Shown here: positions 18,918-27,805 of the stretch, piece by piece | How positions within the stretch are numbered: the stretch's first letter is position 1 | How the letters are laid out: every line of letters starts with the position of its first letter | Assembly (NCBI GenBank): GCA_965283955.1 | Contig: CBDIQW010000001.1 | Span: 1,798,001 to 1,862,000, forward strand | DNA from: Emticicia sp965283955 | Lineage (GTDB): Bacteria; Bacteroidota; Bacteroidia; Cytophagales; Spirosomataceae | Direction: 5' to 3' | Length of the DNA stretch: 64,000 nt | Made by a program: the position numbers and the translations under genes | Notes under the pieces: model-generated | Database searches by the model: none | What the model was told of the DNA's origin: nothing | What the model saw: only the letters and a program-made list of their open reading frames with translations

Positions 18918-19299
18918 TTAAGCAGTAGGTTTTTCGGTGGCATTTTTAAGCCAAACTAAGCCTTTTTCGACGATACTTTTGCCGTTTTTCTGTACAATAT
19001 TTGTGGCAATATTACGTACTAAAAATGGTACAACCAGTTTTGGTAACCAGCCAGAACGAGCAAGAATGGTTCGTCTCAAAACAATATCAACACCTAAGCC
19101 AATACCCAAAGTTAATAAACCTTTTTTGGGAGAAGTAAGTACATCATTCAACACTCCAACTGCCTGACGAGCAGGATTTAACTCTTCTTTGATAGCAGCT
19201 ACTTCGTTTCTCATCCCTATCTTAGCCAATTGCATTTGATTGTGAAGCTCTGGCTCTTTCGGCTCTCAAATCATCAATGGTTTGAATATTATTTTTCAT
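18918..19299 (-). CDS. Conserved hypothetical, partner of the holin-like protein (frameshifted as read)
   Basis: The clean frame from ATG 19235 gives 105 residues, but the true start is probably ATG 19299, giving MKNNIQTIDDLRAERAR and then, after a one-base shift near 19248, LHNQMQLAKIGMRNEV. That start overlaps the holin-like gene stop by 11 bases, as in tight operons. The protein has a charged helical N-terminus, a central weakly hydrophobic stretch (LLTLGIGLGVDIVL) and no recognised family. It follows YtxH and holin-like genes in what appears to be one envelope-associated operon. The function is unknown. Confidence 0.6.
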
Positions 19300-19654
19300 A
19301 GTAGAAATTGCGTATAAAAGTATTGATGATGGGAAGTTTGATAAATTTCTCTCTTATAACAAACAAAACTGCCCCTAAAACACCATAAATCAAGCCAACG
19401 ATTAGAAAACCCAAAGGCATACTCTCAAGGGTTTCGCCGATATACCAAGCCAAACTCAAGCTCATAAAAAACAGCATCAATCCACCCGCAATTCCGATTA
19501 TCAGACCTGATGCGAGGTTAGAAACTGATTTAGCGGCTTTCTCAGAAAACTCCAAGACGCCTAAATTCCAGCGGGCTTCGGCATATTCCGTTACGGCATC
19601 GAACCAATCGGTGGCTCGCTCTTTTATTTCAGTAGCAGATTCCAAGACTTGCAT
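19289..19654 (-). CDS. Phage-holin-3_6-like (DUF1469) membrane protein
   Basis: This is a 121-residue protein with a charged amphipathic N-terminus (about residues 1-45), two hydrophobic helices (SGLIIGIAGGLMLFFMSLSL and PLGFLIVGLIYGVLGAVLFV) and a basic end. This is the layout of DUF1469/Putative_Actinobacterial holin-X proteins. Despite the family name there is no prophage around. These proteins are common chromosomal inner-membrane components encoded with YtxH. It lies downstream of YtxH and overlaps the next gene. Confidence 0.75.
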   Translation of the reverse strand: MQVLESATEIKERATDWFDAVTEYAEARWNLGVLEFSEKAAKSVSNLASGLIIGIAGGLMLFFMSLSLAWYIGETLESMPLGFLIVGLIYGVLGAVLFVIREKFIKLPIINTFIRNFYYEK

Positions 19655-19679
19655 AATTTTGTTGTGTTTTGAAGTTTAG

Positions 19680-19738
19680 AAATTGGGGTTCAACAAATAA
19701 ATACTTGCTTATCAAACTTTATCGTAGAACCCCAATTT
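19680..19738. repeat. Inverted repeat between YtxH and holin-like genes
   Basis: AAATTGGGGTTC (19680-19691) and GAACCCCAATTT (19727-19738) form a perfect 12-bp stem around a 35-base loop. It falls between the YtxH stop and the holin-like start on the transcribed reverse strand, so it may attenuate the operon or stabilise the upstream mRNA. No proper T-run follows on the reverse strand. Confidence 0.55.
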
Positions 19739-19754
19739 TTAAACTATTGATTTA

Positions 19755-20060
19755 TTAAGCGTGAGCACCTTCTTTTATTTCCTCTACACCATCTTGAAAA
19801 CGGTCTTTGAGCTCGGCTACTTTACCGATTGCTTTTGATTTTAGGCGTTTGGCCGACTCTTCAATACTATCAACTGAATCGCTATATTGGCGGCCTCCAC
19901 GTTGGATAACGTCTAATAAATCGGTAGCAAAATCGTTGGCAGCTTCACGCATTTTTTCTCTGATTTTAGTGCCTTTTTCTGGTGCAAATAATAAACCGAT
20001 GGCAGCTCCCGCAGCGGCTGCCGCTGCTACTCCTATAATGATTTTTGAGTTCTTTGTCAT
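19755..20060 (-). CDS. YtxH domain-containing protein
   Basis: This is a 101-residue protein: one N-terminal Gly/Ala-rich membrane segment (IIIGVAAAAAAGAAIGLLFA), the YtxH hallmark APEKGTKIREKM, then a long charged amphipathic helix. YtxH proteins are small membrane-anchored helical proteins, and the Bacillus member belongs to the general stress regulon. The role is unknown. It heads an operon with the holin-like and hypothetical genes downstream. Confidence 0.85.
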   Translation of the reverse strand: MTKNSKIIIGVAAAAAAGAAIGLLFAPEKGTKIREKMREAANDFATDLLDVIQRGGRQYSDSVDSIEESAKRLKSKAIGKVAELKDRFQDGVEEIKEGAHA

Positions 20061-20408
20061 TGTCTTTAAAATTTAGAATTGTGTTGAAATTTATTAAGTA
20101 AAACATCTACAGTTTGGTGTATATCATAAAAATACTATTCCTGCGGTTTTATCTCAGAATTATGATTAATTCGAGGTAAATTTTCTACAAATCGGGAATA
20201 TCACGACTTATCATAGCAATGTTCAACTGAAGGGTGGCATGATTTTTTTAGGGTTTTCATAATAATAAGTGATTGTTACTTTGATTCTCTCAATAACTTC
20301 TCTTATTTTCATTTAATAAATGTTTAAATGACACGAAATAATTTAAGCATTGATTTTATAGCCGCTATTATAAAGCATATATTTTTCTCTATTAACATAT
20401 AATATAAA
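20061..20408. other. Intergenic region between divergent genes, no gene seen
   Basis: About 348 AT-rich bases separate the YtxH start and the receiver gene at 20409. No protein-like frame or RNA gene is visible. A TGGCATG at about 20236 resembles a sigma-54 -24 element but lacks the GC of the -12 element at the right distance. Both divergent promoters must lie here. Confidence 0.45.
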
Positions 20409-20774
20409 ATGAATGAGGATGGATTTAAAAAACTTTATCCGAAGGCATTAATAGTAGATGATGAATTAGACACTTGTCTTCTGCTGGGAATGCTGCTTAA
20501 AAAATTCGGAATACCTTCGCTTAAAGTGCATACTTTAGCCGATGGTTTTGAAAAGCTAATTTCTGAAAAACCACAACTGATTTTCTTGGATAATAACCTA
20601 CCAGATGGCACAGGAATTGAGCGTATTGAAGCGTTTAGGAAAGTACTACCCGATTCTAAACTTGTGATGATTACAGCCATTAGTTCACTACGTGAGCAAG
20701 CATTGGCGTTGGGTGCTGATGGGTTTATTGAAAAACCCTTAGATATAAGAAAAATACAAAGTGTGTTGATGTGA
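20409..20774 (+). CDS. Single-domain response regulator
   Basis: This is a 121-residue receiver: acidic pocket IVDDELDT near residue 16, phospho-Asp in LIFLDNNLPDGTG (about residue 61), T in MITAIS and Lys in FIEKPL. It is nearer to NtrC-type receivers (FIEKPL) than to the Rcp1 type. It has no output domain and no adjoining kinase, so it is an orphan; the sigma-54 block 5 kb upstream is the nearest possible partner. A strong terminator follows at 20886. Confidence 0.85.
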   Translation: MNEDGFKKLYPKALIVDDELDTCLLLGMLLKKFGIPSLKVHTLADGFEKLISEKPQLIFLDNNLPDGTGIERIEAFRKVLPDSKLVMITAISSLREQALALGADGFIEKPLDIRKIQSVLM

Positions 20775-20885
20775 TACTATTATTTCTGCTTGAAACCAAA
20801 AAGGTTTCGACCAAATTATAAAAACTGTTTGCTTCGTTAAGTAAGGAAAGGCTATTAAACTTAGAATATTTTTTGCAGAACAAAC

Positions 20886-20920
20886 AAAAATCCCCAAGAC
20901 ATATCATCTTGGGGATTTTT
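20886..20920. terminator. Intrinsic terminator, bidirectional
   Basis: A perfect 14-bp stem (AAAAATCCCCAAGA at 20886-20899 with its complement at 20907-20920) has A-runs and T-runs on its two sides, so it can stop transcription from the receiver gene (+) and the LEA-like gene (-), which converge here. Confidence 0.8.
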
Positions 20921-20941
20921 GTTATTGATATTCCAGCAAAA

Positions 20942-21226
20942 TTAATCTAATTTTTCTTTGATATCTTTCTTTATCTCTTGGGCTTTATCGGCTACTTTAT
21001 CACCAATTTCTTCGGCTTTATCTTTAGCTTTTTCCCAAGTTTCTTTGATTCCATCTTTCAAATCTTCCCATTTATCTTGGGCTTTTTCGGCCAATTCTAC
21101 TGCACCTATTTTTGCTTCGTCCACTTTTTCTTGAAGTTCGGCTTTAGCTACATCTACTTTCTTTTCAAGCGTTTCAGCTTTGTGTTGAGCCGCTTCTTTC
21201 AATAATTCTTCTTTTGTGTTTGTCAT
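20942..21226 (-). CDS. LEA-like / apolipoprotein-like charged helical protein
   Basis: This is a 94-residue, extremely Lys/Glu/Ala-rich protein without signal peptide or hydrophobic segment. It is built of 11-residue-like amphipathic repeats such as KAKDKAEEIGDKVADKAQ. This is the composition of late-embryogenesis-abundant-like proteins, which are disordered until drying. The link to desiccation or osmotic stress is inferred from composition and from the surrounding small stress-type genes. It may be co-transcribed with the PorT-like gene upstream (86 bases). Confidence 0.65.
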   Translation of the reverse strand: MTNTKEELLKEAAQHKAETLEKKVDVAKAELQEKVDEAKIGAVELAEKAQDKWEDLKDGIKETWEKAKDKAEEIGDKVADKAQEIKKDIKEKLD

Positions 21227-21311
21227 GATTGATCATTGTTTTGTGTGTTAAAAATTTGTCTTGAGTCAAGTGTAGGTCATTACGGCCCACACTCTCGGAG
21301 TCTGTGTATGA

Positions 21312-21939
21312 TTAGAAGGTAAATCCGACATAAACCTGACCAACTGAGTTTTTAGAGTCGCCCAAGAAAGTTTGTCGAATTAGTATTAGCAATTTTTTGC
21401 AGACCATGATTATAACGAGTACCGACCATCAGTTTTCCTAAGTATAAATTTAGGCCAGCCGCCAAACCGTAGTCGAAGCTCTTGTAATTATCTTTATTAA
21501 GTAAAACCTCGCTCGACGAACCATTATCAGCTTTACTTTTACTTGAAGCATTCACTAAATATCCAGCATACGCACCTGCTTGAATATCAATCACATTACC
21601 GATTTTATAAGTAAGCAAAAGTGGCACTTCGGCATAATCTAATTTAAAGGTTGTCTCACCCTGAAAAGTATTCAAAATATTATAGCGAGCAGTTGTTCCT
21701 TTGGTCGAATAAGCAATTTCGGGTTGGAGATACAAAGCTCCCTTGATGAGCGGCACTTGAGTAAACAACCCGATATTGAAACCATAACGAGGGTTTCGGT
21801 CGCTGATGTCGTCAATGTAAAGATTTGAGGCATTAAAACCACCTCTAATACCCGAACGGGCAGTTTGTGCATCTGATTTAGTAGCTTGGAAAAGGCCTAA
21901 AACTACTGCGAAAGCTGTGATTATGATTCTGTTTTTCAT
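21312..21939 (-). CDS. PorT-family outer-membrane beta-barrel protein (frameshifted C-terminus)
   Basis: A signal peptide (MKNRIIITAFAVVLGLFQAT) leads into a small beta-barrel with alternating strands (GIRGGFNASNLYI, RYGFNIGLFTQVPL, LYLQPEIAYSTKG, DYAEVPLLLTYKIG) in the style of PorT/outer_membrane_beta-barrel_2 proteins. As read it stops at 21352 with NFLGRL. Removing one G near 21362 restores NFLGDSKNSVGQVYVGFTF and a stop at 21312, ending in Phe as barrel proteins do. Restored length is about 208 residues. The role in this cell is unknown; PorT itself belongs to type IX secretion, but many relatives are generic barrels. Confidence 0.75.
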
Positions 21940-22023
21940 GTTTCTGATTTGTTTTAGTGAAAAGTTGGTTACTTAATTTATTTTTAAGTTGTGTATGATT
22001 CAGTAACTTTTACTGAAAATTTC

Positions 22024-22733
22024 TTACTTCAAACTTACAGGTGAGGTCACTTCTTTTTTCATTTGTTCACTGGCATAAATGCCTATTTCCACACGACGGT
22101 TTTGCTGACGCCCCATCTCGGTACTATTACTCGCTATCGGGTTACCTTCACCCATTCCGACAACTTTTACTCTACTACTGGCAATTCCTTCGGCTATCAA
22201 GAAATTACTAACAGCTCTGGCACGCATTTCGGATAGTTTTTTATTGTATGCTGTCGAGCCAATACTATCGGTATTTCCTTCCACCAAAAGTTCAATTTGG
22301 GTGTCTTTCTTTAGATTGTCAGCAACCGTTTTTAAACTATTTTTAGTTTCGGGTAATAAAACTGACGAGCCAAAATCAAACAAAAGATTATTATCCATCG
22401 TAAGTTTTACGCCCTCTCGACTCTTTCAACTTTGGCAATGTTGTCAGCCGGTAAACCTTCTTTTAGTTTCTCGGCTTTTTTATCCATAATATCACCGATT
22501 ACTGCACCTGCTGCACCGCCGACAGTTGCTCCGATGATTGCTCCAATGGCAGTATTATTTTTATTCTTTCCGATGATACCACCGATTACCGCCCCCGAAC
22601 CTGCACCAATGACCGCACCTTTTTGCGATTTTTTAAGTGGCGTGTTCTTTTTTGTTTGTGCAAAAGAAGGTATTATATTAAATGCCAATAATGCACTTAT
22701 ACATGTAATAGTTATGATTCTATTCGTTTTCAT
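22024..22733 (-). CDS. Glycine-zipper OmpA-family protein (frameshifted as read)
   Basis: A signal peptide (residues 1-25) is followed by a Gly-zipper segment (GAVIGAGSGAVIGGIIG, then GAIIGATVGGAAGAVIG) and a C-terminal OmpA-like peptidoglycan-binding domain (DNNLLFDFGSS, VEGNTDSIGS, NRRVEIGIY). This YiaD-like layout puts the protein in the outer membrane with its OmpA domain gripping the wall. The two parts are in different frames. Adding one G near 22418 restores ERVGEGVKLTMDNN and joins them into about 236 residues. It sits in the envelope-stress run of small genes. Confidence 0.82.
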
Positions 22734-22963
22734 GATAGGAATTCGTTTAATGAAATAATAAAAGTTTATGTTGTCAGAGTATTAATTAAAAACATCATGC
22801 CTTAGCTAAAAAATACAAAATTCACACATAAAACCCTCATTATCAGCAATTTATAACGATTCATAAAGTCATTTATGGGATAAAATGTAGAATATATACC
22901 CCATTTTGAGAAAAATCACCCTGCATTTTTCGATAATAGCTACTATTCAAACGCATAAAAAAA

Positions 22964-22983
22964 AGCCATGCAAACGCACGGCT
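22964..22983 (-). terminator. Terminator-like hairpin
   Basis: AGCCATGC / GCACGGCT pair around a 4-base loop, with one G-T pair, and on the reverse strand the stem is followed by a run of T (plus-strand A-run at 22957-22963). It is the likely terminator of the coiled-coil lipoprotein gene. Confidence 0.65.
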
Positions 22984-23025
22984 CTTTTCTGATTTTACCT
23001 ATTATATATACTTAAAAACAACCAC

Positions 23026-23484
23026 TTACTCTTCAATTTTTTCTTGCATGTTGTCAATCTTATCGTTGAGGTCACGCTTAAACTGTTTCCAGTCACGCTT
23101 GATGTCTTTGCCGATTTCGGTCATATCGTTGTCAAGCTCGTTTAAATTCGATTTCAATTTCTCACGACGAGTTTCCAACTTAGCTTTTTCTTTGCTGGTT
23201 GCTTTCTTAATTTTGGCATCCAACTCGTCTAATTCATCATTTATTTTGTCACGGCGTTCTTCAATTTTGGCTTTCAATTCTTTACGAGACGCCTCTATTT
23301 CATCGACGGTTTCGTTGGCGGCATCTTTCACCGCTGTAGCTGTGTTATCGGCAGCATCTTCTACCTTTTCTTGTGCATTCTGAAGGTCATTGGCGGCCTC
23401 TTGTTTTTCACTACGAGAGCAACTTGTAAGGGCAAAAACTCCCATAACAGAAATTACAGCAATAAGTTTGATTGATTTTTTCAT
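23026..23484 (-). CDS. Coiled-coil lipoprotein
   Basis: This is a 152-residue protein with a lipoprotein signal (ALTSCS, Cys at residue 22) and an almost wholly charged, coiled-coil remainder (KIEERRDKINDELDELDAKI and so on). It has no known domain. It is probably outer-membrane anchored in the periplasm. The composition and position suggest it belongs with the LEA-like, YtxH and OmpA genes as an envelope-stress or spacing protein; this is inference. Confidence 0.75.
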   Translation of the reverse strand: MKKSIKLIAVISVMGVFALTSCSRSEKQEAANDLQNAQEKVEDAADNTATAVKDAANETVDEIEASRKELKAKIEERRDKINDELDELDAKIKKATSKEKAKLETRREKLKSNLNELDNDMTEIGKDIKRDWKQFKRDLNDKIDNMQEKIEE

Positions 23485-23700
23485 GTGTGTTTTTTGTTTT
23501 GTGACGTATATATTTAGAAGCTAAAAAATTTGTACCAGTACATTTTTGATGCTTTTTGGGGAAAACGAATTTATTTCGGGGAAAAAACTCTACAAATCTT
23601 CAATATTTCATGGCTCTTTCTCCATTTTTTATACAAAAAACTTTATTGGTGGGCAGGTATATTTTCACTAATTTCGGGTTTCATATTCAACAACAAAACT

Positions 23701-24774
23701 ATGCTTATTATTGACGCACACCTCGATATGGCCATGAACGCTATCGAGTGGAATCGTGACTATCGAAAATCTGTTTTTGAAATTCGTGACCGTGAAAAAG
23801 GTCTGACCGATAAGCCCGACCGAGGCAATGGCGTGGCATCGTTGCCCGAACTTCGCAAAGGAAATATTGGACTGATTGTGGCAACACAATTGGCTCGCTA
23901 CGTTGCCCCTGATAGCGTAATTGCTGGCTATAACTCGCCCGAAATTGCGTGGGGAATCACGCAAGCTCAACTCGCTTGGTATAAAGCGATGGAAGACTTG
24001 GGCGAAATGGTGCAGATTACTAATCTTGCGGCTTTGGAAGCTCACCTAAAACTCTGGCAAGATGAAAGCATATTGAACGAAACCAAGCCCGTTGGCTATA
24101 TTTTGAGCCTCGAAGGGGCAGATTCACTTATAAATTTATCTTATTTAGAAAAAGCATACGCCTATGGCTTGCGTGCGTGCGGCCCCGCCCACTACGGCCC
24201 AGGACGCTACGCCCCAGGCACAACAATGTCGGGCGGATTGACCAAAATGGGTCGAGAATTGGTGAAAGAAATGGATAATTTGAATATGATTCTTGATGTA
24301 ACTCACCTTACCGACGAAGGTTTTACAGAAGCTCTTGATTTGTTTAAAGGAAATGTTTGGGCAAGCCACCACAACTGCCGCTCATTAGTGGACTACCAAC
24401 GCCAACTGACCGACGAGCAAATAAAGATTTTGATTGAACGTGGGGCGGTTATTGGCGGTGTGCTTGATGCGTGGATGCTCGTACCCAACTGGACTCGTGG
24501 TAAAGATACGCCCCAAGAGCGTGGTGTTACGCTCGAAAAATTGATTAATAACTATGACCATATTTGCCAGATTGCGGGCAATGCCAACCATATTGCCATC
24601 GGTAGCGATTTAGATGGTTGTTTTGGCACCGAACAAACACCAACCGACCTCGAAACAATTGCTGATTTGCAGAAACTACAAGGTTTACTTACTAAAAGAG
24701 GGTATTCGCAGCAAGACATTGAAAAGGTTTTTCATGGAAATTGGTTGAGATTTTTGAGGAAGGCTTGGGGGTAA
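23701..24774 (+). CDS. Membrane dipeptidase (peptidase M19 family)
   Basis: This is a 357-residue zinc dipeptidase of the renal dipeptidase family. Zn-ligand motifs are HLDMAMNA near the start (His-x-Asp), the bridging Glu in LSLEGADSL (about 130), and two His in LDVTHLTDE and WASHHNCRSL (about 200-225), followed by GSDLDGCFG (Asp). ATG at 23701 starts the conserved MLIIDAHLD; an earlier frame start at 23530 adds unrelated sequence. It probably hydrolyses dipeptides, possibly with D-residues, in the cytoplasm as no signal peptide is seen. Confidence 0.9.
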   Translation: MLIIDAHLDMAMNAIEWNRDYRKSVFEIRDREKGLTDKPDRGNGVASLPELRKGNIGLIVATQLARYVAPDSVIAGYNSPEIAWGITQAQLAWYKAMEDLGEMVQITNLAALEAHLKLWQDESILNETKPVGYILSLEGADSLINLSYLEKAYAYGLRACGPAHYGPGRYAPGTTMSGGLTKMGRELVKEMDNLNMILDVTHLTDEGFTEALDLFKGNVWASHHNCRSLVDYQRQLTDEQIKILIERGAVIGGVLDAWMLVPNWTRGKDTPQERGVTLEKLINNYDHICQIAGNANHIAIGSDLDGCFGTEQTPTDLETIADLQKLQGLLTKRGYSQQDIEKVFHGNWLRFLRKAWG

Positions 24775-24776
24775 AG

Positions 24777-24808
24777 TTTCGGTTTTTAGTTAAGATTGTT
24801 TAGGTTTG
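24777..24808 (+). promoter_or_regulatory. Bacteroidota-type promoter for the ATPase/HNH pair
   Basis: TTTC (24777-24780), a 20-base spacer and TAGGTTTG (24801-24808) fit the Bacteroidota consensus TTTG-N19-21-TANNTTTG, with one mismatch in the -33 element. Transcription would start near 24815, 18 bases before the ATPase ATG. It would give the pair a promoter of its own. Confidence 0.45.
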
Positions 24809-24832
24809 CTATATAATTTAGAGAAACACTCA

Positions 24833-26185
24833 ATGAAAATTTCAAAAATAGAAATAAAAGACTTTCATCAGTTTAAAGATTTTACGCTTGACCTGACCTA
24901 CCCAAAAGGACATGAAAAAGAAGGAAAACCTTTAGATAAAGTATGTTTCATTGGGCAAAGTGGGACGGGGAAGACTACGCTTTTGGAGTTGGTGCCACTA
25001 TTATGCTATGGGTATTTTGGTTCAAATTTAGTTCTTAAAGGAGGTCTTTCTAAGATTTTGAACGGTGTCCTTGTTAATATTTCATTTGGTGTAGATGGAG
25101 AATATCATTTCGACACTATACTTGAAATGGATGAAACCACAACTATCAAACGCAAGGTATATAATGCCTACATAAATGATTTTAAGCAAGACGATGAAAT
25201 GACTTGGATTAGTCTTCAAAAATTTTGGATAAAACAATTCGTAACAAAGTCTATTTATTTACCAGCTAATTTAGATTATGACTTAGAAAATATTGAAACA
25301 GATAATAAATTAGATGATAAAGCAATCATTGATTTCAGCAAAGACAAAGTTGCCACCGTTTGGAATATAATTTTAGAAAAAATACAGACTTATCAGGAGC
25401 AAGAATTAAAAATCAGACAAGATATTTCTAAAGTTGTAGAGAAATCTTCGAGCGATGTAAAGGCGATACAAGAAGCCGTAAAAAAACTGGAAGATTGGAA
25501 AGCTACGGAGTTTAACCCGATTCAGGATGTGGCGGATAATTGCTTGAATGCCTTGCTGGCCAATTATAAATTACGAGTAAAAACTGAATTAGATTTCAAA
25601 ACTAAAGATGATATTGGTTTCATAAAAATTGAAGATTATAATGGTAACGAAATTCCTCATGGTTTATGGAGTACAGGCACAAAGCAGGTAATTTTGAGTG
25701 CCTTACCACTTTATTTGCTCAAACCCAAGCATACTGTTATTTTGTTTGACGAACCTGAGCGTTCGCTTTACCCCGATTTGCAACGCACCGTTGTAGATTA
25801 TTATACTTCACTCACAACCGACTGTCAGTTTTTTTATTCTACGCACTCGCCTATTATTGCTTCAAGTTTTGAACCGTGGGAAATCGTTGAGCTAAAATTT
25901 AACGAAGAAGGAAAAATCTACCGAGAAGTGTATTTTGAAGGCGAGAACCACGTAGATAATTATAAATGGAATCCTAAATTTATGCGTTGGGATGATATTC
26001 TACAACGAGTTTTCGATTTAGAAAATGATGGTTCGCCCGCCCGCAAAGAAAAACTGGACGAACTGGCAACGCTGAATGTGAAATACAAAAAACTGGCAAA
26101 AAAAGGCGAAGAAAACAGCGAAAATGCCTTAGAAATCATAAAAAAAATAGAGAAATTATCGAAAGAACTTTCAAAATGGGATTGA
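24833..26185 (+). CDS. AAA-family ATPase, Septu PtuA-like
   Basis: This is a 450-residue ABC/SMC-like ATPase. Walker A is GQSGTGKTT (about residue 44), a coiled-coil insert spans roughly 180-235, a signature-like LWSTGTKQVILSALPL stands near 285, Walker B is VILFDEPERSLYP (about 305) and the H-switch is STHSPIIAS (about 340). This is the plan of AAA_15/AAA_21 ATPases including PtuA and OLD-like proteins. The HNH protein starts 3 bp downstream, which is the PtuA-PtuB order of Septu anti-phage systems. ATG at 24833 is chosen by conservation (MKISKIEIKDF). The defence role is inferred. Confidence 0.8.
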   Translation: MKISKIEIKDFHQFKDFTLDLTYPKGHEKEGKPLDKVCFIGQSGTGKTTLLELVPLLCYGYFGSNLVLKGGLSKILNGVLVNISFGVDGEYHFDTILEMDETTTIKRKVYNAYINDFKQDDEMTWISLQKFWIKQFVTKSIYLPANLDYDLENIETDNKLDDKAIIDFSKDKVATVWNIILEKIQTYQEQELKIRQDISKVVEKSSSDVKAIQEAVKKLEDWKATEFNPIQDVADNCLNALLANYKLRVKTELDFKTKDDIGFIKIEDYNGNEIPHGLWSTGTKQVILSALPLYLLKPKHTVILFDEPERSLYPDLQRTVVDYYTSLTTDCQFFYSTHSPIIASSFEPWEIVELKFNEEGKIYREVYFEGENHVDNYKWNPKFMRWDDILQRVFDLENDGSPARKEKLDELATLNVKYKKLAKKGEENSENALEIIKKIEKLSKELSKWD

Positions 26186-26188
26186 GTT

Positions 26189-26851
26189 ATGCAGAAAATT
26201 GACAAAAACTATGACGAAATTCTTTCAACAAAATACAAATCTTGGGTCGATAATTTAGAAAAACAAAGCAAAAAGCACCCAGAATCTCGCACCTACTACG
26301 ATGATGTCGTGATGGACTTATACCGCTGCCAAAAAGGTGTTTGTGCTTATACCGAAATGTTTATTTGTCCATCAAGTCTATATGATAAAGCAAATTGGAA
26401 AGACGGAAAATATGAAATTTCGGATGAAGCTGAATTTAATAGAACCGACCATTTAGGAGATTTAGAACATTTCAACCCCGATTTAAAACCAAATCAATAC
26501 TGGCTTTGGGATAATTTCTTTATGATTCATTCAAAAATCAATAGTCTAAAATCCAGCAAAGCAGTCATAAGCTATCTAAAGCCCGATTTAGCCGATTATA
26601 GTCCCGAAAAATATTTTGAGTATGACGATATTACGCATCGGTTTATTCCCAATACTGATATTGACGACTCCGCACAACGCCGTGAAATTCAACGGATGAT
26701 AGATGAAGTTTTGTTTCTCAATCACGGAGTTGTACGAAACGAGCGTGAAAGTTTTATCAATGAAATAAAGCAAAAAATCAAGTTTGGTTCTACCTACAAA
26801 ATCGACCGATTTTTTACGGCTGTGAGTTGGTGTTTAGCAGATACAAAATAG
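26189..26851 (+). CDS. HNH-type nuclease, Septu PtuB-like
   Basis: This is a 220-residue protein with an HNH-like core: CQKGVCAYTEM (about residue 47), then DLEHFNPDLKPNQYWLWDNF with the expected His and Asn (about 92-112), and KINSLKSSK where CN..K is usual. The order of these motifs and the tail (ISYLKPDLADY, then FEYDD) follow the PtuB/TIGR02646-type HNH proteins, although the second pair of Zn cysteines is replaced (CAYTEM; HSKIN). It is translationally linked to the ATPase. It is a likely DNA-cleaving effector of a two-gene defence module; no reverse transcriptase, so no retron, lies nearby. Confidence 0.72.
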   Translation: MQKIDKNYDEILSTKYKSWVDNLEKQSKKHPESRTYYDDVVMDLYRCQKGVCAYTEMFICPSSLYDKANWKDGKYEISDEAEFNRTDHLGDLEHFNPDLKPNQYWLWDNFFMIHSKINSLKSSKAVISYLKPDLADYSPEKYFEYDDITHRFIPNTDIDDSAQRREIQRMIDEVLFLNHGVVRNERESFINEIKQKIKFGSTYKIDRFFTAVSWCLADTK

Positions 26852-26958
26852 ATAGTTTACCTTTCGATAAATAAAACCAACATCAGTTTCTCAAAACTTT
26901 GTCTTTTCCAACAAAAAGCCTTAACATTGAATTTTCTCATCCAAAACTTGCATTATTT

Positions 26959-27669
26959 ATGAAAAAAACTCTCCTCTTGCTTGCTTCGTTTAGTTGTGTT
27001 TCGTTGGCTACTTTGGCACAATCATTCATTCCTGCTTTCGACCGCTTTTCGGGTAAAGAAATTGCCTATATTTATTTAGAAGATGGCTCAAAAGTAGAAG
27101 GCACAATTGATGACCTCGACCGCAAAAAAGGGCTTATCGAAGAAGTAACAATTTTGCCAACTGGCCAAAAGAAAAAGCGTAAACTTGAGCCAAAAGAAAT
27201 AAAAACGATGTATTTACCAGCCAGTGGTTATTTCAAATTGGTGAACTCGCTCGACCAAGCATTTGATGCTCAAAAATGGAAAAACAACGATGTAAACATG
27301 GAAATCATCAACAAAGGTTATGCGTATTTCGAGAAGACTAAAGTGAAAGTAAAAAAAGATACACAAGAGCTTTTAATGCAGATGGTAAACCCAGCTTTTT
27401 CGAGCAAAATCAAGGTTTTTCATGACCCTTTGGCACAAGAAAGCATGAGTTTTGGTTATGCGGGCATCACGATGGCAGGTGGAGACGACAAATCTTACTA
27501 CGTGCAAGTAGGCAATGAAGTAGCCGAAAGAATCAAGAAAAAAGAATATGATGATGAATATTTGAGACTTTACAAAGATTGTCCAGCTCTTTTAGCAAAA
27601 CTCAAAAGTGACCACCGTTGGACAAATTTCGATAAACACTTAGTAGAATATACGACTTCTTGTAAGTAA
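26959..27669 (+). CDS. Secreted hypothetical protein
   Basis: This is a 236-residue protein with a clear signal peptide (MKKTLLLLASFSCVSLATLAQ). The mature part begins with a small beta domain (YIYLEDGSKVEGTIDDLDRKKG), reminiscent of the SH3-like folds that many Bacteroidota exported proteins carry, followed by an alpha/beta region ending in a Cys-containing tail. No catalytic motif was recognised. ATG at 26959 places the signal peptide correctly. A terminator follows at 27698. Confidence 0.75.
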   Translation: MKKTLLLLASFSCVSLATLAQSFIPAFDRFSGKEIAYIYLEDGSKVEGTIDDLDRKKGLIEEVTILPTGQKKKRKLEPKEIKTMYLPASGYFKLVNSLDQAFDAQKWKNNDVNMEIINKGYAYFEKTKVKVKKDTQELLMQMVNPAFSSKIKVFHDPLAQESMSFGYAGITMAGGDDKSYYVQVGNEVAERIKKKEYDDEYLRLYKDCPALLAKLKSDHRWTNFDKHLVEYTTSCK

Positions 27670-27697
27670 AATCGAAACCTACAAAATATTTCATTAT

Positions 27698-27728
27698 GAC
27701 GAACTTTTCACAGAGTTCGTCTTTTTTT
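27698..27728 (+). terminator. Intrinsic terminator
   Basis: GACGAACT (27698-27705), an 8-base loop and AGTTCGTC (27714-27721) are followed by seven T. It lies 29 bases after the stop of the 26959 gene. Confidence 0.85.
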
Positions 27729-27805
27729 ATCTTGTCTATACAACATTTTATTAATTTCTTAGTAGATTTGATTTCTATATTCAACCTATTTTCATCATCT
27801 ACAAT

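Noticed and set aside
18918..19654. Prophage remnant, because of a holin-like protein
   Set aside because: No other phage genes or attachment sites are present; this holin family is a common chromosomal membrane protein encoded with YtxH.
20236..20252. Possible sigma-54 promoter (TGGCATG)
   Set aside because: The GC of the -12 element is absent at the required distance, so only half of the site fits.
24833..26851. Retron with Septu-type effectors
   Set aside because: No reverse transcriptase or msr/msd-like RNA is found on either side.
27763..27770. TAGATTTG as promoter of the 27806 oxidoreductase
   Set aside because: It matches the -7 element, but no TTTG-like -33 element lies 19-21 bases upstream.
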